Both the position numbers and the translations under genes were made by a program. The notes beneath the pieces are model-generated. The model saw only the letters and a list, made by a program, of their open reading frames with translations, was not told the DNA's origin and made no database searches. DNA of 64,000 bases from Hamadaea flava (GTDB taxonomy: Bacteria > Actinomycetota > Actinomycetes > Mycobacteriales > Micromonosporaceae), in the NCBI RefSeq assembly GCF_024172085.1, contig NZ_JAMZDZ010000001.1, forward strand, positions 744,001 through 808,000, read 5' to 3'. Each line of letters starts with the position of its first letter. The stretch's first letter is position 1. Shown one piece after another: positions 1 through 9,217 of the stretch.

Positions 1-1
1 A

Positions 2-739
2 CTGATGCGGCGCGGAGTGCTGGAGAGCAGCCGAGAGGGACGGCATAGCTCGCACCGGCTGACCGTGGACGCCGCAGGCGAGCTACTGGCGGGGGGCGCG
101 TGGATCGCCCGGTTCGGCGACCGCGACCGGGTATGGGACGGGTATTGGACGCTGGTCGCCTTCTCGCTGCCCGAGGAGCAGAGCGCGCGGCGGCGATCTC
201 TGCGCGCCGAGTTGCGCTGGCTGGGCTTCGCGCCGCTCTACGACGGACTGTGGGTGTCGCCCGACGAGGTGAACCCGACGGTCGAACGACGCCTCGGCGC
301 AGTCGCGTTCGGTGCGCTGACCGTCTTTCGGGCCAGGCAGGAAGATCTTGCCGTCGAGGTGAGCCGGAATCCCGTCGACGCCTGGGACCTGCCCGCCATC
401 GCAGGGCACTATCAGCGCTTCGATGAGCGCTGGCGACCACTGCTGCCACAGGTACGCCAGGGCGAGATCGCCGGCGCCCCCGCAGTTCACGCTCGCACGC
501 AGATCATGGACGCGTACCGGCGTATCCCCTTGCTCGATCCGCAGTTGCCGACCGAGCTGCTGCCGGCCGGGTGGCCTCGCTCGCAGGCCCGGGACCTGTT
601 CGTGGCCGTCTACGACGGGCTGGCCGGCCCGGCCGAAAAGCATGTTCGAGCTGTTGTGAGCCAGGCCGCCGCTGCATCGCGGGCTGACGCCGTCCGCGCC
701 CAGACGGTCGTCCGACTCGCCGCCACCGGCACGAGCTGA
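2..739 (+). CDS. PaaX-family transcriptional regulator, 5' end cut by window edge
   Basis: The reading frame is open to the window edge, so the ATG at 5 is probably internal. The visible part begins at the end of a winged helix-turn-helix (RRGVLESSREGR followed by a strand), then the core typical of PaaX (WDGYWTLVAFSLPE, LRAELRWLGFAPLYDGLWVSP) and the C-terminal domain. Roughly 40-50 N-terminal residues seem to be missing compared with the usual 270-300. PaaX proteins repress aromatic-acid (phenylacetyl-CoA) catabolic genes; no such genes are visible here, so its target must be inferred from DNA outside the window. The gene ends with TGA and is followed by 327 bp without a gene. Confidence 0.85.
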   Translation: MMRRGVLESSREGRHSSHRLTVDAAGELLAGGAWIARFGDRDRVWDGYWTLVAFSLPEEQSARRRSLRAELRWLGFAPLYDGLWVSPDEVNPTVERRLGAVAFGALTVFRARQEDLAVEVSRNPVDAWDLPAIAGHYQRFDERWRPLLPQVRQGEIAGAPAVHARTQIMDAYRRIPLLDPQLPTELLPAGWPRSQARDLFVAVYDGLAGPAEKHVRAVVSQAAAASRADAVRAQTVVRLAATGTS

Positions 740-838
740 CGGTTCCGAAATCGCTCCGGAAGTTTCGGCCCGATCGAAGCTTCTCGCAGACCCAGACAGG
801 GTCGGTCCAACACTGATCTTTCGGATGGCCCACGTTAG

Positions 839-2563
<1,725 letters not shown>

Positions 2564-2589
2564 GTCCTCACTCTGATCCCACTCTCCAT

Positions 2590-2620
2590 GGGAGGGGTCG
2601 TCGCCTCGACGACCCCTCCC
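2590..2620 (+). terminator. Strong hairpin terminator after xylanase
   Basis: A perfect 14-bp inverted repeat (2590-2603 with 2607-2620, loop CCT) lies 26 bp after the xylanase stop. There is no U-tract, as is common in actinomycetes. Confidence 0.8.
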
Positions 2621-2694
2621 CCACCAGGTCGCGTCAAGATCGAGCATCGCCGCAGGTCAGGATAGGTTTGCGCGCCTCGTTTCCTTTCCTACCG

Positions 2695-2730
2695 AAGAGG
2701 TCACCGGTTCGATTCCAGCATCGCCCACCA
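2695..2730 (+). other. tRNA 3'-end-like fragment (possible attachment-site scar)
   Basis: GGTTCGATTCC followed 8 bases later by CGCCCACCA looks like a T-arm and CCA-ending acceptor of a tRNA. The T-stem is imperfect and no D-arm, anticodon arm or 5' acceptor strand precedes it. Such 3' pieces are left where site-specific integrases recombine into tRNA genes. No integrase is visible nearby, so this is inferred to be an old att remnant. Confidence 0.45.
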
Positions 2731-2741
2731 AGATCAGGTAA

Positions 2742-2855
2742 GCATGCGCATACCTCGCGTCATTTGCTGTCGGCCTGCGCAGACGCGGCAACCCGACATC
2801 GTGTTTTCGATTTGACCGCGACGCCCGGCGCGAACCACCCAGGCAATGATGCACT
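2742..2855. repeat. Diverged intergenic repeat, copy A
   Basis: This stretch resembles 5905-6025 when read in the same direction: shared blocks include GGCCTGCGCA with GCGGC and ACCC following, then a T-rich block and GCGAACC. The minus-strand translations also share a PRLRRP...HAH pattern. It does not look like a gene. It lies directly after the tRNA-like scar. Confidence 0.4.
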
Positions 2856-2980
2856 CCACCACGCCTTCCGTGGCTGCCGCTCGGGTCCGGCGAACCATGC
2901 TGAGATCCCGCGCATCATCGATGGCTGGACGCCGCTGACGATGGCGCCTGCCTCGTCACGGGTCGATTGGCTGCGCCGGT

Positions 2981-3649
2981 TCATCTGACATCCTGATGCG
3001 CTGGGACACGCACGTTTGCGATGAGATGGCGTATGACCTCGCGATCGCCGCTGACGGCGGCGCCGGCGGCTACGAGCCCGGTCAGGTCGTGGTCGCCAAA
3101 TGCGGCCAGGAGTCCATTCGTTGTTGTCGCCAGGACGGCGTCCGGCTGCTCGGGCGGCTCATGCGCGACCTCAGCACCGGCCGAAGTGAGGCGGACGCCG
3201 AACACCCCGCCCAGACCCTTGTCGCGTAGTTCGATCCGCAGCGTCGCCTGGGGCCGCTGCCAGCTCGGCACAAAGTAGGTACGGATGCTCAACATGACGC
3301 TGTCCACGCTGACGAAGACCTGTTCTGCGGTCGGCGGCGCCGCCAGCGCCCAGGTGCCCAGCGCGACGACGATCGGCTCAAGGCCCCGGCCCCATGCGGT
3401 CAGCTCGTAGACCCGGACGTTCGCTGGCGGAGGCAGGTGGCGACGGCTAATGACGCCCACGTCGGCCAACTCCCGCAGCCGGTCGGACAGCGCGTTCGGG
3501 CTCGCGGCCGGCAGCGCCTGTTGCAGGTCGGTGAACCGTTTCGGCCCGAACAGCAGCTCGCGGACCACGAGTAGTGACCACCGCTCCCCCACGATGTCCA
3601 GGCCGCGCGCAACGCCGCATGCCTGCCGATAACCGCGCTGGACTGGCAT
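2981..3649 (-). CDS. HxlR-family winged-helix transcriptional regulator
   Basis: The N-terminal about 110 residues are a HxlR winged helix (VGERWSLLVVRELLFGPKRFTDLQ, then SPNALSDRLRELADVGVISRR). The C-terminal about 100 residues resemble the SCP2-like sterol-carrier domain often fused to this family in actinobacteria, and may bind a small hydrophobic ligand. It is divergent from the DUF899 gene with a 75-bp gap; an imperfect dyad (CTAT...ATAG, 3689-3703) in that gap is a plausible shared operator. The ATG at 3649 gives the expected start just before the helix. The likely role is control of the DUF899 gene, inferred from divergence. Confidence 0.88.
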   Translation of the reverse strand: MPVQRGYRQACGVARGLDIVGERWSLLVVRELLFGPKRFTDLQQALPAASPNALSDRLRELADVGVISRRHLPPPANVRVYELTAWGRGLEPIVVALGTWALAAPPTAEQVFVSVDSVMLSIRTYFVPSWQRPQATLRIELRDKGLGGVFGVRLTSAGAEVAHEPPEQPDAVLATTTNGLLAAFGDHDLTGLVAAGAAVSGDREVIRHLIANVRVPAHQDVR

Positions 3650-3724
3650 CGGCCACCTCCCTTCAGACTTGCTCCATCGTAGCAGATACTATTACCCTCA
3701 TAGCGACTGACTCGAGGGAGAATC

Positions 3725-4504
3725 ATGACTACGCCACCGGCACCCCCAGTGACTGACCGCAAGACCTGGCAAACGCAGCTCGACGAACTCCGGCTCCGCG
3801 AGAAGGCGCACACCCGCGAGGGCGACGCGATCGCCGCAAGCCGCCGCCGGCTGCCCATGGTCGAAGTCGACCCCACCACCCGTCTCCTCGGAGCCAACGG
3901 CCCGGTGCCCCTGCTCGATGCCTTCGAAGGCCGAGCCCAGCTGTTCGCGTCGTACCACATGTGGCACGCCGGCAGGCCGGCCGCCGACCAGTGCGAGGGA
4001 TGCACGTTCTTCACCGGCCAGGTAATCGAACTGTCCTACCTGCACTCGCGTGACGTCACGTTCGCGGTCTTCTGCCAGGGGCCGTTCGAGGAAACGTCAC
4101 GCTACCGCGACTTCATGGGCTGGCAGGCGCCCTGGTACTCGGTGCCCGCACAGTCGCTGGACTCTCTTGTCGCTGGGCGCGCGTTCGGGATGAAGGCGTG
4201 CTACCTGCGTCAGGACGACCGGGTGTTCGAGACGTACTGGACTACCGGCCGGGGCTGCGAGCCAATGGCGCCGTCGTACGGCCTGCTCGACATGACCGTC
4301 TACGGCCGCCAAGAACAATGGGAGGACTCCCCGCAGGGGTGGCCTCAGCGCTTTCGAACCGACGGCGACCAATTCCGGCTCGACGGCCGGCCCACATCAC
4401 AGTGGTCACGCCTCGCCGCCGGCCGCGACGACGACCTGGGCACCACTGGGAACACCGACAGCGACCACCACTGCTGCGGCGGCTCGACACCGACTGGCGC
4501 ATGA
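3725..4504 (+). CDS. DUF899 thioredoxin-like family protein
   Basis: DUF899 proteins have a thioredoxin-like fold and are often annotated as putative dithiol-disulfide oxidoreductases; no firm reaction is established. Family features seen: the N-terminal helix with VEVDPTTRLLGANG, then ASYHMWHAGRPAADQCEGCTF with a CxxC pair, a SRDVTFAVFCQGP strand, and the Y-rich GLLDMTVYGRQEQWEDSPQGWPQR C-terminal part. The RBS GAGGGAG lies 4-5 bases before the ATG. The last about 40 residues (Arg/Asp-rich) look unlike the family and may be an extended tail. It is probably regulated by the divergent HxlR protein. Confidence 0.87.
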   Translation: MTTPPAPPVTDRKTWQTQLDELRLREKAHTREGDAIAASRRRLPMVEVDPTTRLLGANGPVPLLDAFEGRAQLFASYHMWHAGRPAADQCEGCTFFTGQVIELSYLHSRDVTFAVFCQGPFEETSRYRDFMGWQAPWYSVPAQSLDSLVAGRAFGMKACYLRQDDRVFETYWTTGRGCEPMAPSYGLLDMTVYGRQEQWEDSPQGWPQRFRTDGDQFRLDGRPTSQWSRLAAGRDDDLGTTGNTDSDHHCCGGSTPTGA

Positions 4505-4776
4505 ATCGCCCGCCGAGTGCCCCGGCCAATCACGCTTAGCGCCACGACGTCGCCCTTACTGACCGGCTTCAACGAGGGAGCTCACCAAGAGTGGACATCC
4601 GTTCCTCGGCATTGAGTGTGCGTCTCTGGGTTCCCGCGCGGGCTGTCGCCCGAGTGGCTGCGCGTACCCGGAAGCTCTCCGGCTCAGGCCCTCACACCTG
4701 CTGGTGGCCCATTTATGTCGGCGGCCGCTGGCATGATGGCGAACGCTGTACAACCGAATGCAAGGGAACGAACACC

Positions 4777-5259
4777 ATGAACGACGGCCGCGCCGATTTC
4801 GACTTCATCTTCGGGCGGTGGCTCGTCCGCCACCGCAAGCTGCGCGATGTCACCGACCCCCATTGCACCGAGTGGATCGAGTTCGACGCTCACGCGCAGG
4901 CGGAACCGATCTTCGGAGGTCTGGGTCACGTCGACCGGATCTGGACCGAGGCACCGCCCGGCGAGGAGCCGTTCGAAGGTTTCACTCTGCGGCAGTTCGA
5001 TCCTGAGCAGCAGGTGTGGCGGATCTGGTGGGCTTCCAGTCGTCGGCCTGGTCACCTTGACCCGCCCGTCGAGGGAGCGTGGCGCGACGGGCGGGGCGTC
5101 TTCGACTGCGAGGACGTTCTCGGTGGTTCGCCGGTGAAGGTGCGTTTCGAGTGGACGACAGACGGGGCGGACGCTGCCCGCTGGCAGCAGTCGTTCTCGT
5201 ATGACGAGGGTCAGAGCTGGCGGACGAACTGGATCATGGAGCTGTCACGGGCGAGCTGA
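4777..5259 (+). CDS. Hypothetical protein, DUF1579-like lipocalin-type fold
   Basis: The ATG at 4777 is preceded by AAGGGA at good distance. The frame is open further upstream to 4591, but those codons do not look coding. The 160-residue product begins DFDFIFGRWLVRHRKL and has alternating strands rich in W and D/E (GLGHVDRIW, FTLRQFDPEQQVWRIWW, WQQSFSYDEGQSWRTNWIMEL), a pattern shared with small DUF1579-like beta-barrel proteins of unknown function. No signal peptide. It is read in the same direction as the DUF899 gene, but 272 bp separate them, so it probably has its own promoter. Confidence 0.75.
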   Translation: MNDGRADFDFIFGRWLVRHRKLRDVTDPHCTEWIEFDAHAQAEPIFGGLGHVDRIWTEAPPGEEPFEGFTLRQFDPEQQVWRIWWASSRRPGHLDPPVEGAWRDGRGVFDCEDVLGGSPVKVRFEWTTDGADAARWQQSFSYDEGQSWRTNWIMELSRAS

Positions 5260-6454
5260 GACCACTGACAGTGGGCGTTCCGGGAAAGGGGGCGTGCCAG
5301 GCACCGGCGCGCAGACGAAAACGGGCACGGCGTTCACCGTCATGATCCCCAGCCAGGTACTGCCTGATTGCGGCTATGCCGCAATGGCCCATGTCCTCGA
5401 CACGATCAGCACGTCATCCGGCGGTTCCCATGTGCGATGGGACCCGTCGGAGGCTCAACCTGCCGCGGCGCCGATTCGCTGGCCCGGTCAGACGGACCGT
5501 AATAAGACCGCCGCAACGGATACATTTGGCCCCTGAGCTGCGGGTACGCGGTTCGGATTGTGCCACGTAAGGTCCACCAAGAACATTGATCATGTTATTC
5601 ATCTGCACGTTAACGACTTAGAGATCGTTTGATACGGGGGAGTGCGCGAACCGCCAACGGGCCACAACCTGACGCGAGGTGACGAAGGGCCGAGGCGAAT
5701 CGGACACCGCACGGACATCGGCAAATCCGGACGCCTGGTCCAACGCCCGGTGACGAGCGCGCTCGGCGGGCAACTCGCTGGACGCCGATCACTCGCATCT
5801 TCATATGGGCTACATCCGCCGCGTCCGGACAGCCGGTACGGTCACAGCCGCGCCCCGTGCTGCGGGAACGTGGTTCGGCCTCCGCCAAGCATGGTCCAAT
5901 TGGGAATGTGCATGCCTCGTCACTACGGTCTTTGGCCTGCGCAACCGCGGCGACCCAGCACCCTGGTCCGATTTTGCCTTGAGGTCCGCTGCGAACCGAC
6001 GAACGCAGGGCAACCTGATATGGACCTGGTGGAGTACGCGCTGAAGGCGGGCGTCCGATAGTCACAGACGTCCCCCACCGTCGAGGCGAATAGCGACGTC
6101 CGACCGGACGGAGTCGGGATTCACGCCGAGTTGGCGCAGCAGCCGTTCTGCCACTCTGCCAGCAGGGCGCCGAGGAGGTCGGTGGTGCCGCCGGGCCGAC
6201 GAAGTCCATCAGGCGGCACGCGGGCCGGTTCGAAGATTGCGTAGCCGGCACTCGCCAACGAGATGCGCTCACGGCCGAAAATGGCCGACCCCGGGGGCGA
6301 CCGTCCGTTATGGACTGAATCAGCGGCGACCCGTCGCAGGCCCACGACAAGCCGAGCGGAAACGGCCGGGAAACGGGTCAGCATGTTGTATCTCCATTGG
6401 CCGGCCGGAACCGATCCGGCGTGACACCCGGCCATCAGGTGAGGAGCCATCCCC
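5260..6454. other. Long stretch without a supported gene
   Basis: Open frames on both strands here lack ribosome sites, family resemblance and consistent codon use. It contains repeat copy B (5905-6025). Around 5530-5577 a GCGGTTCGGATT...TCCACCA stretch is faintly tRNA-end-like but cannot be folded. The minus-strand frame ending at 6121 (ending AEWQNGCCANSA) could be the tail of a decayed protein, without further support. The area is best read as decayed accessory DNA. Confidence 0.5.
5905..6025. repeat. Diverged intergenic repeat, copy B
   Basis: Partner of 2742-2855; similar order of short blocks in the same orientation, with many differences and small indels. Neither copy overlaps a supported gene. 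Confidence 0.4.
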
Positions 6455-7663
6455 TTGGCACAAACAAACAGGCGTGCGTTTCTGCGGTGGTCCGGTCTGG
6501 TCGTCACCCCAGCTGTAGTCGGCAGCGCCTGGGCGTCTCCCGGCGTGGCCGCCACGAATACTGATACGACCGGCACTCAGCTGACGCCGCTTCCGGCGGC
6601 GCTGCGGCCGGGCGGGGAGTTCGACCAGTATCTCAGCCAGCTCGCGACCCACGACCAGTTCTCCGGCACCGTCCTGGTCGCCCGCGGCGGTCATCCGGTG
6701 TTGTCGCGCTCGTTCGGGTACGCCGACAAGAACAAGGACCTTCGCAACCAGGCCGACACCATCTACTGTCTGGCGTCCGTGACGAAGCTGTTCACCGCGA
6801 TCGCCGTCGGACAGCTCGTCCAGCTCGGCGAACTGACCTTGCTCGACCCGATCGGCCAGCACCTTAGCGGGTTCACCGCCGACGTCGCCGACAAGGTCAC
6901 CATCCATCACCTACTCACCCACACCTCCGGCCTGGGCGACTTCATGCGGGACCCTGGGTATTTCGAGGAGGCGGTCACCTGGACGACGCCGGAGCAGATG
7001 ATGGGCGGCACCCTGGGCCACATCCGCACCGAGTCGCTCGCCTTCGCGCCGGGCGCGGGTAACCAGTACAGCAATTCCGGCTACCACCTGCTCGGCAGCA
7101 TCATCCAGAAGGTCTCGGGCCAGTCGTATTACGACTACGTCCGCGAGCACGTCTTCCGGCCGGCGGGCATGACCGACGCGGACTTCACAACCCTGCCGCA
7201 GTGGAGGAGCGGCAGCCGGTACGCGCATCCGTACCCCACCGACCAGTTGGGCAAGAGATACGACGCTCTCGACGGGGACGCCTACGTCTACATCGGCAAC
7301 CCGGCCGGCAACGCGCTAGCCACGGCGCCCGACCTGGTCAGTTTCGCCCGGGCGCTGAACGACGGCACGCTGCTGAACGCCGTCTATCGGGACGTCTTCG
7401 TGACCCCGAAGCTGCCCAAGCCGCCCTTGCCGGCCAAGCCTGGGCTGCCGCCGGTCACCCCGTTCGCCAGCTACGCGCCAGACAATTTCCTCATCAACGG
7501 CCGGTGGGTCGCCGGGCACGGTGGCGCCGCACCCGGCGTGAGCACCAGCGTCGACTGGTACCCCGGCACCGAGTGGACGGCGGTCGCCCTCAGCAATTAC
7601 GACATGTCGCCAATCCCCGGCGTGAACCAGCGATTGCGCCAGATCCTGACGAGCCAGGCATAG
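6455..7663 (+). CDS. Tat-exported serine hydrolase, beta-lactamase class C / EstB type
   Basis: The TTG start at 6455 is supported by GAGGAG 8 bases upstream. The N-terminus carries a twin-arginine signal (NRRAFLRWSG, then a hydrophobic stretch ending about residue 33). The penicillin-binding/beta-lactamase fold follows: nucleophile motif Ser108-Val-Thr-Lys111, YSN at 205-207, and HGG near the C-terminus (GHGGAAPG). These fit class C beta-lactamases, D-aminopeptidases and esterases of this family; the substrate cannot be told from sequence. 402 residues is a normal length. It stands alone with a hairpin terminator behind it. Confidence 0.92.
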   Translation: MAQTNRRAFLRWSGLVVTPAVVGSAWASPGVAATNTDTTGTQLTPLPAALRPGGEFDQYLSQLATHDQFSGTVLVARGGHPVLSRSFGYADKNKDLRNQADTIYCLASVTKLFTAIAVGQLVQLGELTLLDPIGQHLSGFTADVADKVTIHHLLTHTSGLGDFMRDPGYFEEAVTWTTPEQMMGGTLGHIRTESLAFAPGAGNQYSNSGYHLLGSIIQKVSGQSYYDYVREHVFRPAGMTDADFTTLPQWRSGSRYAHPYPTDQLGKRYDALDGDAYVYIGNPAGNALATAPDLVSFARALNDGTLLNAVYRDVFVTPKLPKPPLPAKPGLPPVTPFASYAPDNFLINGRWVAGHGGAAPGVSTSVDWYPGTEWTAVALSNYDMSPIPGVNQRLRQILTSQA

Positions 7664-7725
7664 CGCCGATCTCGAAGCAGAACAAGTTCCCAGCCCGTCG
7701 GTCGCGCCCGCAGACGACGGGAGAC

Positions 7726-7760
7726 CGGCCTGGTCGGAGGCTCATACCCCGACCAGGCCG
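7726..7760 (+). terminator. Hairpin terminator after serine hydrolase
   Basis: A 12-bp perfect inverted repeat (7726-7737 with 7749-7760, loop of 11) is followed by TTTCT. It lies about 60 bp past the stop codon of the serine hydrolase gene. Confidence 0.8.
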
Positions 7761-8290
7761 TTTCTGATTCCCGGTGATGCCTGGGGGCGGCCGGACCCAG
7801 GACCACGCCTTGGGCGCGGAGTATGTCGCGTTGCCGCCGGTGCTTGTCGAAACCTCGCGTGCGGGGGTGTGCGATACCCTTCCCGCCTCAGGACTTGGTC
7901 GCTAGGTCTGCGGTGGTGTGGCGGGCCGCGGGCGGCCCGTTTGGCCTGGTCGGCTTTTTCGCGCGTTTGGCGCTCTTGCGCAGCGCTGAGCCCGGCTGTG
8001 GCGTATGAGCGGCCGCGACGTGCTGTTGGATCGCGGTCGTCTCCCCACCGGGTTCGGCGTCGGCAGGGTGGTCATGGTGAACCTGGTCTCCTGTCCACCG
8101 ACGAGTAACCGTGCGGCGACCTGCCTGGCGTCCGAGTGGGGTGCCAAGGTCTGGGCGATGACCACCGAGAGGCCGTCGCGGCCCGGCCATCGGCCAAGGA
8201 CAGCGAGAAATGGCCCTGTCACTCAACTCGTGGCAGTCCGTCGGCTAAGCGACTGCTGTGATCCGGAGGCTTGCTCGACTTACCCATCCC
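7761..8290. other. 530-bp stretch, no supported gene
   Basis: Frames of 60-112 codons exist on both strands, including a Lys/Arg-rich minus-strand frame (7888-8226), but none has a convincing start, ribosome site or recognisable family. It may be a remnant of a transposase-type gene; I cannot show it. Confidence 0.4.
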
Positions 8291-8581
8291 TCATTTGGCC
8301 CGGTGAGCGACCACTTCCCCCGCTGTGATCTGGGGCGGGTTCGGAAGAAGAGACGCCAAATTCTCCTTCACCCAGTCCGCAGCCTTGTTATTCGAGTTCT
8401 CGGCACCATCTCGGCTCTCAAAAACGCTCGTCGACACCATCACCCCATCTCCGGCGTCGACCCAGTAATAGGCAAGGAAGCCCGGAACCGTGCTGATGAT
8501 CGGGACAAACCCTTCGTCCACACGCCGCCCCGCCTCGCGAGGATCGGTCACGCCGTCGTAACGACGTACGGTTGCGTACAT
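8291..8581 (-). CDS. Small antibiotic-biosynthesis-monooxygenase-like protein
   Basis: The 96-residue product begins MYATVRRYDGVTDPREAGRR and continues VPIISTVPGFLAYYWVDAGDGVMVSTSVFESRDGAENSN, the pattern of a single ferredoxin-like ABM/EthD-type alpha-beta domain. GGGGGAG lies 5-6 bases before the ATG at 8581; the same frame stays open much further upstream, but that extension opposes the start of the large kinase gene and is not coding. Proteins of this size often dimerise; its substrate is unknown. It is a single minus-strand gene between the 530-bp empty stretch and the inverted-repeat element. Confidence 0.8.
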   Translation of the reverse strand: MYATVRRYDGVTDPREAGRRVDEGFVPIISTVPGFLAYYWVDAGDGVMVSTSVFESRDGAENSNNKAADWVKENLASLLPNPPQITAGEVVAHRAK

Positions 8582-8833
8582 TTGTCTCCCCCTTCCCAGA
8601 TGCAACTCCTTGCTGTGGTATCGAGAATTTCGGCGATGTAGGCCTTTCAAGCAGAATGTCGTTTGCCGGCGATCAAGATTGATACTCCTGCGCGTGGCGC
8701 ATGCGCCGACGTTTGACCGACAACCACTCAAGATTACCGCTGCGGCCCTGGCCAGTGGCATGGGCAAAACCGAGATTGCTGGGCTTGCGCCTGACTGTGA
8801 AGTCAAGCCGTCATGTAGAGGTCGTAGTAACAG

Positions 8834-9033
8834 CCTGTTGTACAACCGGTTGGGTGGCACAACGGCGCCCTTCTCGGGCGTCCTTGCCCGCACCGTGGTG
8901 GGTTGGTCGGCGTCAGCCTGTCGACGAAACCAGCCCCGATGACGTGGAACCCCACCGCCGACCGACCACGGCCGGCAGGTGGGGGCGCCCGAGAAGGGCG
9001 CTGTCTCACAAGTCAACCGACTTATGAAACAGG
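8834..9033. mobile_element. MITE-like 200-bp inverted-repeat element
   Basis: Two long imperfect arms, 8834-8911 and 8957-9033, are inverted copies of each other; the best-conserved core is GCGCCCTTCTCGGGCG, and the outermost matching bases are CCTGTT/AACAGG. It contains no gene and lies 185 bp upstream of the kinase-GGDEF gene. Such a structure is typical of a miniature inverted-repeat transposable element, but could also form a large RNA hairpin. No target duplication was recognised with confidence. Confidence 0.6.
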
Positions 9034-9217
9034 CCGTAGGGTCACGTCGCCCAGTGTTGCGGTCATCATGGCCACGTTCCTCGCCGAGCGCCGTGCTCAG
9101 CGGGTCAGGCCGGAACATCGTTAGATCCCCAATCCCACCTCCGGTGCGGAGGTACGGTGAGCGCAGACATGCTAAGTGCAGGCGCTCAGCTGTGAGCAGC
9201 GCATTTGGGGCGAGGCT

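Noticed and set aside
2657-2854. Short minus-strand frame ending in a GDAGIEP-type sequence
   Set aside because: This is the kind of false protein produced by reading a tRNA 3' end backwards; used instead as support for the att-like scar.
5642-6061. 139-codon plus-strand frame in the gene-free stretch
   Set aside because: No ribosome site, poor codon bias, Pro/Arg-rich composition and overlap with repeat copy B.
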